This document shows positions 7,183-9,809 of a stretch of DNA of 9,809 bases, one piece after another. The notes beneath the pieces were generated by a model that was not told the DNA's origin, did not search any database, and saw nothing but the letters and a program-made list of their open reading frames with translations. The stretch's first letter is position 1. The number at the start of each line of letters is the position of its first letter. The translations under genes and the position numbers were made by a program. Source of the stretch: Verrucomicrobiota bacterium (GTDB lineage: Bacteria > Verrucomicrobiota > Verrucomicrobiia > Verrucomicrobiales > Akkermansiaceae); contig JAPLUJ010000346.1 of NCBI GenBank assembly GCA_026397695.1, positions 1 to 9,809 of the forward strand, in the 5' to 3' direction.

Positions 7183-7482
7183 TTAGGACCGAGCCTTGTT
7201 ACTGAATCTGACACCGGGAGTGATCAACGATCCCGCCGCGTCGGATGGAACGCGCGGATCGCGCATCCAATATGCCTTAACGATTGTTTGCGCGTGATCT
7301 TTCATTCTTTCCATGAAATGCACGGCACGCTCAGTGAGCACAAGACCCGGCGCCGCAAGCCGCGTGGGCAGACCCCGGGCTTGACACACATTGCCGCCAA
7401 GACATTTCAGCCGCATGCCATGGCCGCGGACCGTAGTGGCCCGCAGCATGGCAAGACTGCCAGCCACGAACATCAAAAACAT
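7183..7482 (-). CDS. Small ORF sharing an N-terminal motif with the adjacent haem protein; possible truncated paralogue
   Basis: This 99-codon frame lies between gap (33 bases upstream) and the dihaem protein (22 bases downstream), all on the minus strand. It starts with a hydrophobic stretch MFLMFVAGSLAML that could be a weak signal peptide, though without the usual positive N-terminus. Its C-terminal part reads QTIVKAYWMRDPRVPSDAAG followed by SLITP, and the neighbour's mature N-terminus reads KTIVDYWMRDLGVQIEPAQ followed by SLLTP: about 13 identities in 25 positions with one inserted residue. The DNA also matches locally (CGCATCCAATA at both places). After that motif it stops at once with TAA. 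It may be a remnant of a duplicated copy that lost the rest, or a genuine small exported protein. No named family is recognised. Codon third positions are moderately G/C-biased, which mildly supports coding. Confidence 0.45.
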   Translation of the reverse strand: MFLMFVAGSLAMLRATTVRGHGMRLKCLGGNVCQARGLPTRLAAPGLVLTERAVHFMERMKDHAQTIVKAYWMRDPRVPSDAAGSLITPGVRFSNKARS

Positions 7483-7515
7483 GCCGACCTACCGGTCCCG
7501 GCCCAGGCAATACGG

Positions 7516-8577
<1,062 letters not shown>

Positions 8578-8594
8578 TCACCGAAACGGCTTTT

Positions 8595-8609
8595 CCGCCC
8601 GGCGGGCGG
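8595..8609 (-). other. GC hairpin in the gap leader, with a weak promoter just upstream
   Basis: CCGCCC-ggc-GGGCGG is a perfect 6-bp stem with a 3-base loop, 33-47 bases upstream of the gap start codon. On the minus strand a TTGACG (plus 8634-8639) precedes a poor -10 (AGGATT, plus 8611-8616) at 17-base spacing, so the hairpin would fall at or near the 5' end of the transcript. It lacks a T-tract and is not a terminator. A role in mRNA stability or initiation is only a guess. Confidence 0.3.
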
Positions 8610-8725
8610 GAATCCTGCATGTCTGGACCATCCCGTCAACACCCAACGGCCAAACGGCAGAATATGCGCGGTTTTCAGCAATCCGGCTCCTTGTAATTAT
8701 TTCGTGAACTATCAGCTCCATCTCT

Positions 8726-8953
8726 ATCATTTTCTACGCCACCGGCGTGCGGCGCACGGAAATGACCCGTCTCGACCACGGCGATTTCGATCCCTCCGCC
8801 CGCACCCTGCTGGTGCGCAAGGGCAAGGGCGGCAAGAGCCGCCTGCTGCCGGTGGGGGAACGCGCCGCGTGGTGGCTGGAGAAATACCTCGCAGAAGTCC
8901 GGCCGCTCTTCGCCCACATTCCATCGGAAACCGCGCTCTTCCTCAGCGGCTAA
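8726..8953 (+). pseudogene. Internal fragment of a tyrosine recombinase (XerC/phage integrase family)
   Basis: Reading from IIFYATGVRRTEMTRL, the frame matches the start of the catalytic domain of tyrosine recombinases, where (L)LYATGLR-x-SE carries the first catalytic arginine. LLVRKGKGGKSRLLPVG is the beta-hairpin with the catalytic lysine, and the frame ends at ETALFLSG then TAA. The N-terminal core-binding domain and everything after LFLSG, including the H-x-x-R box, the second His/Trp and the nucleophilic tyrosine, are missing. About 75 of some 300 residues remain, so it cannot be active. No start codon is expected; the GTG at 8747 is internal. High G/C third positions show it came from a functional GC-rich gene. 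Its left boundary lies about 145-165 bases from the gap start codon. Confidence 0.8.
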
Positions 8954-9109
8954 ACATGTTTTATTAGCTCGGACTCCAGTGGAACACCAACGGCACTTCA
9001 CGCATTTCACAACATGCCCCCGGCATTCACCCCGCCCGAACCATTAACCAAAGCGAACCTTCGCACGAATCCTTGCAACGCACATGAATTGTTCTCATGA
9101 ACACTCTTT

Positions 9110-9424
9110 GTGCCTTCCATCTACCAGCCCCGCCGCCCCCGTGCCTCGCCGCTCTGGCAAATCCTCACTGCCGCTTGGGACGCTTTCCTTGTCGGCTACG
9201 AAAAATGCCACCGTGCCACCATGGGGCCGCTCCGTCCCAATGTCTTCACCACAGTCCGCAATTTCCTCCGCTGCGGCGATCTTGCCTCCGGGTTCCTCCG
9301 ATTCCATTGTCCCGATTGCGGCCACGAACGCCTCCTCGCCTTCACCTGCAAGGGCCGCCACTTCTGCCCGGCCTGCCACCAGCGCCGCGTCCGCCAGAGC
9401 GCCGAATGGATATCCCCGGCATGA
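9110..9424 (+). pseudogene. IS91-family transposase, N-terminal zinc-binding domain only
   Basis: The frame begins after a stop at 9098-9100, with GTG at 9110 as the only start. It gives 104 residues: YQPRRPRASPLWQIL (about 5-19), RPNVFTTVRNFLRCGDLASG (42-61), then the zinc motif H-CPDC-GHERLLAF (Cys67, Cys70) and CKGRHFCPAC (Cys80, Cys86, Cys89), followed by HQRRVRQSAEWI. This is the characteristic N-terminal domain of IS91-type transposases. Intact relatives are roughly 380-500 residues and continue with the HUH nuclease domain and one or two catalytic tyrosines; these are absent here. Homology ends at about EWI (base 9411), and four codons later the frame stops in a TGA that overlaps another ATG (ATGA, 9421-9424). 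It cannot transpose by itself. Confidence 0.85.
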
Positions 9425-9759
9425 CGGAAACCAGCCTGCTGCCCAAAGCCGCCGCCGCCACCGGCATTGCCTTCCCCGAATTGTGCAGGATCAACCCCCA
9501 TTTCCCCGCCTACCGGTCCGGCCACCGGCTGTTTCAACGGCCTTCACCCCAAAAGCAATTTCCTAGCATTGAAAAGAACTGGACCGAGGAAGTGGGCAAC
9601 GAGTGCAAGCTGTGGAAGGCGGGCGTGATCGGCGCCGGTGTCCTGGCGGCCGGCGCGGGCATCGAGGTGGGGCGGCGCTGGCCCAAGGGACCGGTCAAGG
9701 CCGTGCCCATGCCCAAGGAAGGTCTGCTGGTGAAACTTCTCAAGAAACGGCGGAAGTGA
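9421..9759 (+). CDS. Hypothetical small protein with one membrane segment (doubtful, perhaps composite)
   Basis: This 112-residue frame starts at ATG 9421 (9409 is also possible) directly where the transposase fragment stops. I do not recognise it. Residues about 5-40 (LLPKAAAATGI, then YRSGHRLF) resemble the short helix-turn-helix of excisionase-like DNA-binding proteins, but weakly. Residues about 65-82 (LWKAGVIGAGVLAAGAGIEV) form a plausible membrane helix, followed by a basic Lys/Arg tail ending LLKKRRK. Third codon positions are almost all G or C in the first ~38 codons and again from about codon 53 to the end, but A/T-rich in between (bases about 9530-9575). That suggests two former coding pieces joined by non-coding DNA rather than one evolved gene. 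Confidence 0.35.
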   Translation: MTETSLLPKAAAATGIAFPELCRINPHFPAYRSGHRLFQRPSPQKQFPSIEKNWTEEVGNECKLWKAGVIGAGVLAAGAGIEVGRRWPKGPVKAVPMPKEGLLVKLLKKRRK

Positions 9760-9780
9760 AGAGGAAGGGGCAGAGGAAGA

Positions 9781-9808
9781 GATCGTAGATCGTGGATTGC
9801 AGATCGAA
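9781..9808. repeat. Degenerate 7-bp tandem repeat at the right edge
   Basis: Four consecutive heptamers read GATCGTA, GATCGTG, GATTGCA and GATCGAA (9781-9808), and the array may continue beyond the window. It follows a purine-rich run (about 9755-9780). Units share GAT at a strict 7-base phase, which fits slippage-type decay of a GATCGTR array. Confidence 0.5.
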
Positions 9809-9809
9809 G

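Larger units (their letters stand above)
8708..9424 (+). mobile_element. Decayed IS91-type element (recombinase fragment plus transposase fragment)
   Basis: Two gene fragments in the same orientation lie next to each other: the middle of a tyrosine recombinase and the N-terminal zinc-binding domain of an IS91-family transposase. An integrase gene just ahead of an IS91 transposase is a known arrangement in this family, so both are probably remains of one insertion. The 156 bases between them show no recognisable recombinase C-terminus, so an internal deletion is likely. IS91 elements move by rolling circle and leave no inverted repeats or target duplications, and I could not define the true ends. 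The limits given are simply those of the recognisable remains. Confidence 0.65.

Noticed and set aside
7161..7214. GTG start at 7214 for the dihaem protein
   Set aside because: It adds 18 polar residues before a clean signal peptide and overlaps the end of the small ORF; the ATG at 7160 is simpler.
7483..7515. Possible terminator after gap (GCCG...CGGC in minus orientation)
   Set aside because: Only four pairs with a long loop and no T-tract.

Overview
The window looks like chromosomal DNA from a GC-rich bacterium of the Planctomycetota-Verrucomicrobiota group, most likely a verrucomicrobium. This is inferred from a type-B (YkgO-like) ribosomal protein L36, from a secreted PQQ-type beta-propeller next to a large secreted protein related to hydrazine synthase alpha (both kinds are abundant in that group), from G/C-ending codons, and from the absence of Shine-Dalgarno motifs at all starts examined. 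The assignment is a judgement from family content, not a phylogeny.

Layout, left to right. Positions 3-1418 (+) hold the lipid II flippase MurJ without its first roughly 65-70 residues, followed by a small interval with two overlapping hairpins and then rpmJ (1569-1730, +). About 400 bases (1731-2128) carry no gene I can recognise and end in a promoter-like TTGACA. Next is a VapBC-type toxin-antitoxin pair on + (ribbon-helix-helix antitoxin 2129-2488, PIN-domain toxin 2485-2865) joined by an ATGA overlap. The pair converges on a minus-strand block, and a strong hairpin at 2873-2899 separates the two.

The minus-strand block reads, in transcription order, gap (type I GAPDH, 8562-7516), a small ORF of 99 codons (7482-7183), a secreted dihaem protein of the HZS-alpha-like family (7160-4371), and a secreted PQQ-like beta-propeller (4187-2916). 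The small ORF carries a motif also present at the mature N-terminus of the large haem protein beside it, so the two look like paralogues or a duplication remnant. The two large proteins have export signals and probably form an extracytoplasmic unit of unknown substrate.

The right end (about 8708-9424, +) is a decayed mobile element: an internal fragment of a tyrosine recombinase followed by the N-terminal zinc-binding part of an IS91-family transposase, both truncated. A doubtful small ORF (9421-9759) and a degenerate 7-bp tandem repeat (9781-9808) close the window.

I found no CRISPR array, rRNA, tRNA or recognisable defence island. The points most worth following are the small-ORF/haem-protein duplication, the altered haem-site neighbourhood of the HZS-alpha-like protein, and the unusual use of the word GTTAG/CTAAC.
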